DNA of 64,000 bases from UBA6107 sp964459385 (GTDB taxonomy: Bacteria > Chloroflexota > Anaerolineae > Anaerolineales > Anaerolineaceae). Below, piece after piece: positions 33,567 through 40,858 of this stretch. The notes under the pieces were generated by a model. It did no database searches and was not told the DNA's origin. It worked only from the letters and a program-made list of their open reading frames with translations. Made by a program: the position numbers and the translations under genes. Location of the stretch: contig CAYWLG010000001.1 in assembly GCA_964459385.1 (NCBI GenBank), positions 310,001 through 374,000 on the forward strand, given 5' to 3'. How positions within the stretch are numbered: position 1 is the stretch's first letter; every line of letters starts with the position of its first letter.

Positions 33567-35165
33567 TTAGTTTTCCTGGCCGCTGGGGGCCGGGCTGTAA
33601 TAGGCTTGGTAGATCTTCTGATAGCGGGCTACTTCCTGCTGCCAGCGTTTGTCGTCCCAGCCCAGCTCGGGCTGTGCGATGGCGCGGATGCGTTCCATCT
33701 CTGCCTGGGCGCCCTCTGGCAAAAGCATGCCCAGGCGCACACGCCGCAGCAGCAGGTCATCCAGATGCTGCACGCCTTCACAGCGGGCGGCAAAACGCAG
33801 CTCAGCCCAAACATTGGGCAGGCTGCCGATGTGTTCCAATTCGCCCGCCTGGACGATCTCTAACAGGGCGGGGGTTTCTTTGCCGTAGCGGCCCATCAGG
33901 TAAGCCAGATCGGCGGCGTTCATGCCAGCAGGCGCTTCCACCTTGGGCAGGGCGTCGAAATAGCGAGCCCGCTTGCCAAAATCGGGCTGGCCGGGCAGGT
34001 GAGCGACTGCCAGTTTGAGCGCTTCTTCGGCCATGATGCGGAAGGTGGTCAGTTTGCCACCGGTAACGGTGATGAGCCCTTCTTCTTCCCACACCACATG
34101 GGCGCGCGACTCTTTGCTGGGGTCAAGGTGCTCGCCGCTGCTGATGATGGGGCGCAGCCCGGCAAAGGAGGAGACAATATCGGCATGCGTCAGCTTGGGT
34201 TCACCAAAGGTGGCGTTGCCGGCTTCGAGAATATAGTCGATCTCTTCAGCCAGCGCATAGGGCTCGCGGGCCCCCGGCGTGGCTTTGTGATCCAGATCGG
34301 TGGTGCCGATCATGGTGCTGCCTTCCCAGGGGATGGCAAACATGGCGCGGTGGTCGCGCGGATGCAGCAGGGTGACGGCGTGCGGAATGGGCAGGCGTTC
34401 GCGCTTGAAGATCAGGTGCGAGCCGCGCAGCGGTCGAATGCGCGGGCTGGCGCCTACTTGGCGGCGCAGGTCGTCGCTCCAGGGGCCGGCAGCGTTGATG
34501 ACCACTTTGGCCTTCACTTCGGCCGTCCGCTCCTGGTCACCGCTTTGATCGCTCAGCACGGCGCCGCAAACGCGCCCGTCGCTGGCCCGCAGCAGCTTTT
34601 CGGCCTTGACGTAATTGATGGCCGTGCCGCCGCTGCTGACGGCTTCGCGCAGAATGTGGTGCACCAGGTGGGCGTCATCCATCTCGGCGTCGTAATAGAG
34701 AAAGCCGCCTTCGAGCTGATCGGCGCGCAGTTGCGGGCACTTTTTCAACAGCGCTTCTTTGGAGAAGTGCGAGTGTTTCCATTTTGGCGCCATCAGGTCG
34801 TAAATGACCACGCCGATGGCAAACTGGGTGGCGGTATGTGCATCTGCAAAGACGGGCATGAAGAATCCCAGCGGCGTGACCAGGTTCTTGGCCTCGCGCA
34901 GCATCCATTCGCGTTCCTGCACCGACTCGTGGGTCACGTCCCATTGTTTGTTTTTGAGATACCTGAACCCGCCATGCACCAGCTTGGAAGAACGGCTTGA
35001 GGTGCCGCTGGCAAAATCGCCCGCCTCTACGAGCAGCACTTTCAGCCCGGCAGCCACGGCACGGCGAAAAACACCAGCCCCGGTAATGCCGCCGCCCACC
35101 ACAAGAATGTCCCATTCTTGTTCGATACGCCCCCAAATTTCATCGCGCCAACCTCTTTCCCACAT
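33567..35165 (-). CDS. glpD: Aerobic-type glycerol-3-phosphate dehydrogenase
   Basis: This 532-residue flavoenzyme oxidises glycerol-3-phosphate to dihydroxyacetone phosphate at the membrane. FAD motif GGGITGAGVFRRA, TSSRSSKLVHGGFRYL, IGTTDLDH and the substrate-site block SSFAGLRPI are all present. GGAGG precedes the start. It lies 34 bp after the fadR-like gene. Its product, DHAP, is the backbone used by DHAP acylation and ether-lipid formation. Confidence 0.92.
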   Translation of the reverse strand: MWERGWRDEIWGRIEQEWDILVVGGGITGAGVFRRAVAAGLKVLLVEAGDFASGTSSRSSKLVHGGFRYLKNKQWDVTHESVQEREWMLREAKNLVTPLGFFMPVFADAHTATQFAIGVVIYDLMAPKWKHSHFSKEALLKKCPQLRADQLEGGFLYYDAEMDDAHLVHHILREAVSSGGTAINYVKAEKLLRASDGRVCGAVLSDQSGDQERTAEVKAKVVINAAGPWSDDLRRQVGASPRIRPLRGSHLIFKRERLPIPHAVTLLHPRDHRAMFAIPWEGSTMIGTTDLDHKATPGAREPYALAEEIDYILEAGNATFGEPKLTHADIVSSFAGLRPIISSGEHLDPSKESRAHVVWEEEGLITVTGGKLTTFRIMAEEALKLAVAHLPGQPDFGKRARYFDALPKVEAPAGMNAADLAYLMGRYGKETPALLEIVQAGELEHIGSLPNVWAELRFAARCEGVQHLDDLLLRRVRLGMLLPEGAQAEMERIRAIAQPELGWDDKRWQQEVARYQKIYQAYYSPAPSGQEN

Positions 35166-35199
35166 TTGCTTTTCCTCCGATGATGAAAGATAAAAATGA

Positions 35200-35898
35200 T
35201 TACGGTTTTTGCACGGCTTTCTGCCACAGTACGATGCTGTCGAGCATCACCTGCCGGACGATCTTCTCAGCGCCTTCAAGGTCCTTCTTTTGCGCGGCTG
35301 CCAGTAGAGCGCCGTAAAATTGGCGGCTGCTGGCCCGGCTCTCAGGGGTCGAAAAATAAATCTCGCCGGTGGAGCGGTACAGTTCGTTGAACCCGTTGAA
35401 GATAAGGGTAAAAATGGGGTTGCCAGAAAGCTGCGTGAACAGAATGTGCAGTTTCAGGTCGTTTTCCACGAAGGCATCCACTTCGTCAGGAAGGCTTTGC
35501 AGTGTTTCAAGGAACTCGACCACGCGTACATTTTCGTTCTCGATGGCCAGCCGGGTGTAAGTGGGGGCAAGCAAGAGGCGAATTTGCAGCAGATTGGGCA
35601 CGAAAGAGTCAGGAATGTTGCTGCGATGGCGGGCAATTGCCCCCAGGATCGTCAGGTTGCCCTCGCGCCAGTAATCGCGCACGCGGGTGGATTTGCCGTG
35701 ATGAATTTCCAGCCAGCCGTCACGGTTGAGCCGCTGCAGCACCTCGCGCAGGGTGGGGCGGGTCACCCCCAGTTGCTCGGCCAATTCCCGTTCGGGCGGC
35801 AACGTGGAGTTGATCGGAAAGGTTCCGTCCAGAATGGCTTCCACCAGCCGGTTCTCGGCCAGCTCTGCGGGTTTCAGTGGTGCTTCCCATTGGTTCAT
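35200..35898 (-). CDS. FadR-type GntR-family regulator
   Basis: This 232-residue regulator aligns along its length with Escherichia coli FadR, an acyl-CoA-responsive GntR regulator. The winged helix retains all main DNA-contact residues at a +2 offset: R37, T46, R47, T49, H67 and G68 (PPERELAEQLGVTRPTLREVLQRL, IHHGKS). The C-terminal helical domain has the SGNPIFTLIFNG block of the acyl-CoA-binding FadR_C family. It heads the operon and has a FadR-like operator just downstream of its own promoter. Confidence 0.88.
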   Translation of the reverse strand: MNQWEAPLKPAELAENRLVEAILDGTFPINSTLPPERELAEQLGVTRPTLREVLQRLNRDGWLEIHHGKSTRVRDYWREGNLTILGAIARHRSNIPDSFVPNLLQIRLLLAPTYTRLAIENENVRVVEFLETLQSLPDEVDAFVENDLKLHILFTQLSGNPIFTLIFNGFNELYRSTGEIYFSTPESRASSRQFYGALLAAAQKKDLEGAEKIVRQVMLDSIVLWQKAVQKP

Positions 35899-35932
35899 GG
35901 CGGTACTCCTGATGGATAAATTGTATATTGGT

Positions 35933-35949
35933 AAGAGGTCTGACCAGTT
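35933..35949. promoter_or_regulatory. FadR-like operator
   Basis: On the minus strand the site reads AACTGGTCAGACCTCTT, differing by one base from the classic FadR-box form AACTGGTCNGACCTGTT and keeping the GGTC-N-GACC palindrome. It covers about +4 to +20 relative to the predicted start, fitting repression by the adjacent FadR-type protein. Confidence 0.8.
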
Positions 35950-35959
35950 GAATTAACTT

Positions 35960-35988
35960 ATTGTAGCAAAAAGAAATTTGTTTTTCAA
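35960..35988 (-). promoter_or_regulatory. Promoter of the fadR-glpD-AGPS-like-FGGY operon
   Basis: Minus-strand TTGAAA (35983-35988), a 17-bp spacer and TACAAT (35960-35965); predicted start about 35953. Confidence 0.75.
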
Positions 35989-35997
35989 TCATGACTT

Positions 35998-36026
35998 TTG
36001 ACTTAAGTCACGGGTCACGTTATTAC
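35998..36026 (+). promoter_or_regulatory. Promoter with palindrome for the gene at 36122
   Basis: TTGACT (35998-36003), a 17-bp spacer and TATTAC (36021-36026). A perfect 12-bp palindrome TGACTTAAGTCA (35999-36010) overlaps the -35 box and could be an operator. The leader to the ATG would be about 90 nt. Confidence 0.5.
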
Positions 36027-36121
36027 ACCAGCCAGAAATCCCCCCTGACTCTATCTTTCTGCACATACACTGTGCCGCCGATAAAAGTAGACTAAGCACA
36101 GATCATTATTGGGAGCACATC

Positions 36122-36751
36122 ATGCAGGACAACAAACGAACGATCAAACAAATTATTGGCGAGGTCTTCTCGCAGCTTTTGAATGTGCCGGTTCTCTCAG
36201 GCTTGCTGGCTACTTATTTGTATTTGCGGCTACCGAGTACAGAGCCAAACGCTCTGAGCGGCTATTTGTGGACGCTACTGTTCATCAGCCTTATTCCGCT
36301 GTGCAGCCTTTTCTTCTACATTCCGGTACACAACGAAGAGACACAGAAGACCGTGCATCGTCAGCGCGTGGCCAGTTTTGTTTTTATGCTCGTCAGTTAC
36401 CCGATCGGTTGGCTGGTGCTGGCACAGATAGGCGCGCCGCGCATCTTTGTGGCTGTGGCCGCCACCTATACCTTCGTCACGCTGGGACTGGTGATCTTCA
36501 ACCTGCTGCTGCGTTATAAAGCCAGCGGGCACGCGGCTGGGGTTTCTGGGCCGGTTGCCACCATGATCTATATCTATGGGGTCATCGCCACGCCCCTCTT
36601 GATGCTCTTGCCGCTGGTCACCTGGGCCAGGCTGGCCGCCAAAGGACACAACTTCTGGCAGACGGTGGTGGGAGCCACGCTTTCAGGGGTGATTTCCATT
36701 GGCGTGCTCTGGGCCTACGGGTTTGCTCCCTTCAGCGGGCTGGTCTGGTAA
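36122..36751 (+). CDS. Membrane protein, degenerate PAP2-like
   Basis: This 209-residue protein has five or six helices. Its second half has a SGHAAG block and a KGHNFWQTVVGA block that recall the PSGH and SRxxxxxHxxxD motifs of PAP2 phosphatases, but the key Arg/Pro and Asp residues are not intact, so catalysis is doubtful. GGGAGC precedes the ATG; a strong terminator follows. Confidence 0.55.
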   Translation: MQDNKRTIKQIIGEVFSQLLNVPVLSGLLATYLYLRLPSTEPNALSGYLWTLLFISLIPLCSLFFYIPVHNEETQKTVHRQRVASFVFMLVSYPIGWLVLAQIGAPRIFVAVAATYTFVTLGLVIFNLLLRYKASGHAAGVSGPVATMIYIYGVIATPLLMLLPLVTWARLAAKGHNFWQTVVGATLSGVISIGVLWAYGFAPFSGLVW

Positions 36752-36771
36752 AGATCGGCTTTTGAGTATAG

Positions 36772-36806
36772 AAAAAGGAGTATCATCAAAGTGATACTCC
36801 TTTTTT
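36772..36806 (+). terminator. Rho-independent terminator after the PAP2-like gene
   Basis: AAAAAGGAGTATCA pairs with TGATACTCCTTTTT across a six-base loop with a T-run. Confidence 0.92.
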
Positions 36807-36820
36807 AGTTGAGGTGAGCC

Positions 36821-37249
36821 GTGAAAGCGCAAGGTTTACAGCGAAACAATGTTCGGCTTTGGGTGGCCCGATTTTTGATTGGGCTGGTCACTTTTTTTAA
36901 CCTGCAAGCAGCGCTGCTTTTTCTGGTTCACCCACAGGCCTACGCGCCCGGCTTCGAGCTAAATGGGGCCGCCGGGGAAGCCGTTATTCAGGGCATGGGG
37001 CTGCTGTTCGTGATGTGGAACGTGCCCTATGTGTTTGCCCTGTTCCAACCGCAGCGCAACCGCCTCTCGCTTATCGAGGCGGTCATCATGCAGGCTATTG
37101 GGGTGCTGGGCGAAACGACCCTCTTGTTCTTGCTGCCGGGGCAGCACCCGCTGATTCAATCCTCGGTGCTTCGCTTCATCGTTTTTGATGGCAGTGGGTT
37201 GGTCTTTCTTCTGCTCGCCTTTTGGCTGAGTCGCAAAGGCACCGAATAA
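36821..37249 (+). CDS. Four-helix membrane protein of unknown function
   Basis: This 142-residue protein is almost entirely four hydrophobic helices. No family recognised. GTG start at 36821 with GAGGTGAG upstream. It starts right after the terminator at 36772-36806, so it either has a promoter within that terminator region or depends on read-through; none is obvious. Confidence 0.6.
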   Translation: MKAQGLQRNNVRLWVARFLIGLVTFFNLQAALLFLVHPQAYAPGFELNGAAGEAVIQGMGLLFVMWNVPYVFALFQPQRNRLSLIEAVIMQAIGVLGETTLLFLLPGQHPLIQSSVLRFIVFDGSGLVFLLLAFWLSRKGTE

Positions 37250-37251
37250 AA

Positions 37252-37277
37252 AAGTGGCGCGGGTTCCCGCGCCACTT
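37252..37277. terminator. Bidirectional terminator
   Basis: A 12-base inverted repeat (AAGTGGCGCGGG / CCCGCGCCACTT) with A- and T-tracts lies between the convergent genes ending at 37249 (plus) and 37286 (minus). Confidence 0.88.
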
Positions 37278-37285
37278 GTGAATTT

Positions 37286-38179
37286 CTACTTGAAGTATTT
37301 TTCGATCAGGGGGTTGATGTTCTCCCAGACCGGCAAAAGCACCTGAGCGCCCTCATCGGTGACCCACGGGGTGACCATTGTCGTGCGATCAAGGGTCTGC
37401 ATGTCGAAGCCTTTCACATATGAGAACAGCATAGTGTAGGCCACGCGTGGATAGTAGATCACCGGCACGTTGCTGGTGATGGAACTGGAAATGGCCCGGA
37501 TCATCCCCGGGATGCGCCACCAGTTGATGGGATTGATCATTTTCTTCATGGCGCCTTTCAGGAAGATCTGCGCGCGTCCCTGCCTGAAGAAGTCATCGCT
37601 GCCGGCGCGGTCGCGCACAAAGCGCAGCGCCTGGGTGGCATCCAGATCATGCTCACCGGCGGTTAGGCCCGACATATCGTTGGGCAGATTGACGGTCACG
37701 CCGCCCATGGCTTCGACCACCTTGGTAAAGCCATCGGTCTTGATGCGAATGGTGTAGGGTTTGGCCACCCCAAAGCTTTGCGCCACCACTTGGGCGGCGG
37801 CATTCGGCCCGGAACCTTCTTTGTCGATTTCGGCGAAGAAGTGGGCGGTGTTGATGCGGTTTTGCCAGTGCCCCGGAATATCCACCCACAGGTCGCGCGG
37901 AATGGACAGCATGTGCGCGTAAGGCAGCACTGGCGGAATGCTGGTAAGGATCATGGTGTCGCTTCGGCCTTGAAAAGTATCGTTGTGGGTGGGGTCGATG
38001 CCCAGCAGCAGAATGTTGACGCGCCACGGGGTAAAGAACACCAGCACGATGGCGAGAATGACGATCCACCAGGTGAGCTTCTTGCTGGATTTTTTGTGGC
38101 CTTGATGCGATTTGTGCTCTGCGTCGGTGATCTGGGAATTGTCTTCAGCCGAGTAAACGGCATAGTTGACCAAATTCAT
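37286..38179 (-). CDS. LytR-CpsA-Psr (LCP) family protein
   Basis: This 297-residue protein has an N-terminal cytoplasmic tail, one membrane helix (about residues 36-52) and an extracytoplasmic LCP domain: DTMILTSI, LSIPRDLWVDIPG, KINxAH-like RINTAHF, DGFTKVVEAMGGV and RFVRDRAGSDDFFRQGRAQ. LCP enzymes attach polymers from undecaprenyl phosphate carriers to cell-wall acceptors. The target polymer is unknown here. AGAAGG precedes the start. Confidence 0.9.
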   Translation of the reverse strand: MNLVNYAVYSAEDNSQITDAEHKSHQGHKKSSKKLTWWIVILAIVLVFFTPWRVNILLLGIDPTHNDTFQGRSDTMILTSIPPVLPYAHMLSIPRDLWVDIPGHWQNRINTAHFFAEIDKEGSGPNAAAQVVAQSFGVAKPYTIRIKTDGFTKVVEAMGGVTVNLPNDMSGLTAGEHDLDATQALRFVRDRAGSDDFFRQGRAQIFLKGAMKKMINPINWWRIPGMIRAISSSITSNVPVIYYPRVAYTMLFSYVKGFDMQTLDRTTMVTPWVTDEGAQVLLPVWENINPLIEKYFK

Positions 38180-38212
38180 AAAAGTATTTCCTTCTCTCTC
38201 TACAAGCGTGCA

Positions 38213-38241
38213 ATTCTACATCAAATGCCTCTGAATGTCAT
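38213..38241 (-). promoter_or_regulatory. Promoter of the LCP gene
   Basis: Minus-strand ATGACA (38236-38241), 17-bp spacer, TAGAAT (38213-38218), about 35 nt before the start codon. Confidence 0.65.
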
Positions 38242-38264
38242 GGGGTGGGTTAATCAAAATTAAT

Positions 38265-38291
38265 AAAAAAACCGGGTGATCTCTCACCCGG
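38265..38291 (-). terminator. Terminator of the sulfur operon
   Basis: CCGGGTGA and TCACCCGG form an eight-pair stem with a four-base loop; on the minus strand seven T follow, 20 bp after the DsrE-like stop. Confidence 0.9.
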
Positions 38292-38311
38292 CCGGTATTT
38301 GAAGCAGGTAA

Positions 38312-38791
38312 CTAGACGAACAACAACTGGGCGCCTTCAGACATTTCGATGAATTCCATCGCGCCGAGCACTTTGGCGCCAGGCACCAGGTCTTTCTCGG
38401 TCAGTTTCATCATGTCCATCGACATTTTGCAGGCGTAGAGGTTGGCGCCGGCATCCTGGATCAACTCAACGAATTCGCCCACCGGGGGGAAATCGAGTTT
38501 GTCGATCTCTTTGCGCATCATCCATGAAGCCATCGCAGACATGCCGGGGATGACACCCACCAGGGTGGGGATGTGCATGGAAGGATGCATGGCGGGGTTG
38601 CCGACGACGGCCACGTTCAAGTGGTCCATCTTTTTCTTGGTGATGATGTCGAGACCCCAGAAGGTGAAGAAAACATCGACCTCAACACCCGACATGCGGG
38701 CGGCGTTGGCCAGGATCAAAGGAGGATAGGCCATATCCAAAGAACCTTTTGAGGCGATGATCGATAACTTGCGAGTGGATTTTTCTGCCAT
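38312..38791 (-). CDS. DsrE/DsrF/DrsH-like family protein
   Basis: This 159-residue soluble protein has a DsrE-like fold with a single prominent Cys at residue 121 (LYACKMSMDMM), the usual persulfide-carrying position. Family members bind or transfer sulfane sulfur. It follows the DsrC/TusE-like gene and sulfide:quinone oxidoreductase on one transcript, suggesting it accepts polysulfide or persulfide formed by that enzyme. Last gene before the terminator. Confidence 0.85.
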   Translation of the reverse strand: MAEKSTRKLSIIASKGSLDMAYPPLILANAARMSGVEVDVFFTFWGLDIITKKKMDHLNVAVVGNPAMHPSMHIPTLVGVIPGMSAMASWMMRKEIDKLDFPPVGEFVELIQDAGANLYACKMSMDMMKLTEKDLVPGAKVLGAMEFIEMSEGAQLLFV

Positions 38792-38818
38792 TGCAATTCT
38801 CCTGTAATAGATTTGAGA

Positions 38819-39124
38819 TTAGATGCAACCGGTGGGTTTGTGCAGACCGGCAACTTTGGCGGCCAGCTTACCAGGTCCACCCGGGAAGAGCCCGTACAGT
38901 TCTTTGGTGTCAACATCGGTGTTCTTGGTGATGTTGCGCAGGGTGGGGGCTTCGCCCTTGGTCTTCCATTCGTTGCGGGCGTAGTTGATGACTACCCAGT
39001 GGCGCTCGGTGAGGCTCACGCCTTCACGCTTGGCAATTTCTGCGGCCAGTTCGGGGGTCCAGGCATTGGGGTCTTCGAGGTAACCTTCGGCATTGAATTT
39101 GGCTGAATCGAGCAAACTTGACAT
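38819..39124 (-). CDS. DsrC/TusE-family sulfur-carrier protein
   Basis: This 101-residue protein has the DsrC/TusE fold and ends KPTGCI, placing the conserved penultimate Cys at residue 100. The second Cys of true DsrC, ten residues earlier, is absent (KVAG), so it resembles TusE or single-Cys DsrC-like carriers. It would shuttle sulfane sulfur between the SQR, the DsrE-like protein and unknown acceptors. Confidence 0.88.
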   Translation of the reverse strand: MSSLLDSAKFNAEGYLEDPNAWTPELAAEIAKREGVSLTERHWVVINYARNEWKTKGEAPTLRNITKNTDVDTKELYGLFPGGPGKLAAKVAGLHKPTGCI

Positions 39125-39162
39125 TTTGATCTCCTTTTATTCGATTTCTTACAAAATAAAGA

Positions 39163-40398
39163 TTAAGGTCGTTTTCCGGCCATCGAGAATTTCGAGGGCA
39201 GCGGAACAGAAAGACCGTGTAGCATCAGGTTCCAGTACATCCACTTGAAGCCGAGCTTGCCCAGGTGGTTGAACCAGCTTTCTTTGAGCAGGGGCAGGGG
39301 GCCGACGCCGGGGATGGGGTACATGCCGGGCAGGGGTTCTACATCGTAGCTGAAGTCGATCAGCAGGCCTTTGTTGAAGCCGGATTCGATGAAGCAGGAC
39401 ACGTGGCCGTCGTAGGTCTCTTCGAGCTTTTCGCCGCGGATCGAGCGCAGAATGTTGTCGAGCAGGGTTTCTGATTCAAAGTGGATGGTGGCGCCGGCTT
39501 TTGAAGCAGGCACGTTGGTGGCATCACCGATCACCCAGACGTTTTGCCATTTTTGCGATTGCAGAGTGTGCTTGTTGGTGGGCACAAAGTTCAGATCGTC
39601 GCCCATGCCGGAGCGCTCGATGACCTTGTCGCCCATGTTGGTCGGCACGGTGACGAGCAGATCATAGGCGATCTCACGGCCGTCATAAGAGCTGATGGTG
39701 TTCTTGCCGGCATCCACACCGCTGACGGTGAAATCGGGCTCCACGCTGATGCCTTTGCGGCCCAGAAAATCGCCCAGAACCGAAGCCGCACGCGGCTTGG
39801 TGAAGGCACCCGGCAAGGGGGTGGTGTAGATCAGTTCCACTTTGTTGCGAATGCCGCGCTGTTTGAAGTAATAGTCGGCCAGGAAAGAGAATTCGAGCGG
39901 AGCAACCGGGCACTTGATGGGCATCTCGGCGATGTTCATCACAATGCGGCCGCCTTCGAATTTGGTCAGAAAATCGTGCAGGCCGACGGCGCCTTTGAAG
40001 GTGTAAAAATCGAAGATGTTCTTGTACCAGCCGCCATCGAGCAGACCATCGATCTCTTCGGGGTGAATATCGGTGCCGGTGGCGATGAGCAGTTGGTCGT
40101 ATTGGATCACACGATTGCCGGCGGTGAGGGTCACCTTGTTTTCGTCCGGTTCGATCAGTTCAATGTCAGAAAGAATGAACTCAACGTTGGCGGGCACAAA
40201 TTTCTTCTTGGGTTTGATCACCGCTTCTGGCTTGTAATAGCCAAAGGGGACGAATAGAAAGCCGGGTTGGTAGTAATGGGTTTCATCACGGTCAACCAGA
40301 ATGACTTTCCATTCTTCTGGGTTAAGACGTTTGACCAGGTGGTTGGCCATCATCGTGCCACCCGTGCCTGCTCCCAGGATCAAAAAAGTTTTCACCAT
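39163..40398 (-). CDS. Sulfide:quinone oxidoreductase-like flavoprotein
   Basis: This 411-residue flavoprotein has FAD motif GAGTGGTMMANHL, the ATG block ATGTDIHP, GDATNVPASKAGATIHFE and two Cys in the expected SQR redox positions, C163 (IKCPVAP) and C335 (VSCFIE). It would oxidise sulfide and pass electrons to the quinone pool at the membrane surface. It is 9 bp downstream of the ArsR gene and upstream of the sulfur-carrier genes. Confidence 0.88.
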   Translation of the reverse strand: MVKTFLILGAGTGGTMMANHLVKRLNPEEWKVILVDRDETHYYQPGFLFVPFGYYKPEAVIKPKKKFVPANVEFILSDIELIEPDENKVTLTAGNRVIQYDQLLIATGTDIHPEEIDGLLDGGWYKNIFDFYTFKGAVGLHDFLTKFEGGRIVMNIAEMPIKCPVAPLEFSFLADYYFKQRGIRNKVELIYTTPLPGAFTKPRAASVLGDFLGRKGISVEPDFTVSGVDAGKNTISSYDGREIAYDLLVTVPTNMGDKVIERSGMGDDLNFVPTNKHTLQSQKWQNVWVIGDATNVPASKAGATIHFESETLLDNILRSIRGEKLEETYDGHVSCFIESGFNKGLLIDFSYDVEPLPGMYPIPGVGPLPLLKESWFNHLGKLGFKWMYWNLMLHGLSVPLPSKFSMAGKRP

Positions 40399-40407
40399 GT
40401 CACGCTC

Positions 40408-40764
40408 CTATTTTTCAAGAAATGTAAAATTGCTGTTGGCTTGTTTTGCCAGTTCTACCTGGTCGGTCAGCAGATCGCCCAGTGTGGCACGCAGCAGATC
40501 AAGCGCTTGAATGATGCGCTTGTCACTCAACGAATAATTGATCGTCTGACCGTCACGCTCTGAGCGCAAAATGCCGCGTTCGCGCAAGATCTTGAGGTGA
40601 CGTGAAACAGTGGGCTGGGGAAGGTCCACGATCGAGGCGATCTCGCTTACATTGTGGGGCCCCTCGGCCAGACTGTAAATGATCATGATGCGGTTCGGGT
40701 CAGCCAGCCCGCTGCAAATACTGGCGTGCAGCTTGACCACTTCTTCTCTTAACGTGTCTGCCAT
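40408..40764 (-). CDS. ArsR-family regulator of the sulfur operon
   Basis: This 118-residue protein has an ArsR winged helix (VSEIASIVDLPQPTVSRHLKILRERG). It contains one Cys only (residue 17), so it lacks the Cys pair with which SqrR/BigR sense persulfide. It begins the ArsR-SQR-DsrC-DsrE operon. The ATATATAT inverted repeat at its promoter is a likely autoregulatory site. Confidence 0.87.
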   Translation of the reverse strand: MADTLREEVVKLHASICSGLADPNRIMIIYSLAEGPHNVSEIASIVDLPQPTVSRHLKILRERGILRSERDGQTINYSLSDKRIIQALDLLRATLGDLLTDQVELAKQANSNFTFLEK

Positions 40765-40787
40765 CCCTGACTACTCCATTTATCTAA

Positions 40788-40825
40788 ATATATATATATG
40801 CGTTAATGTGAATATATATATTATA
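40788..40825 (-). promoter_or_regulatory. AT-rich inverted repeat and -10 box of the arsR-sqr operon
   Basis: Two ATATATAT arms separated by about 12 bases lie just downstream of a minus-strand TATAAT (40820-40825). A related element sits at 42299-42324 before the radical SAM gene. Candidate operator of the ArsR protein (inference). Confidence 0.5.
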
Positions 40826-40858
40826 AAACAAATTCAGAATTCCGACTACTATTTCCAA

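Noticed and set aside
32132..34018. A 628-codon plus-strand frame opposite the AGPS-like and glpD genes
   Set aside because: It spans two well-supported genes on the other strand and its protein has no recognisable domain; long antisense frames are expected at this GC content.
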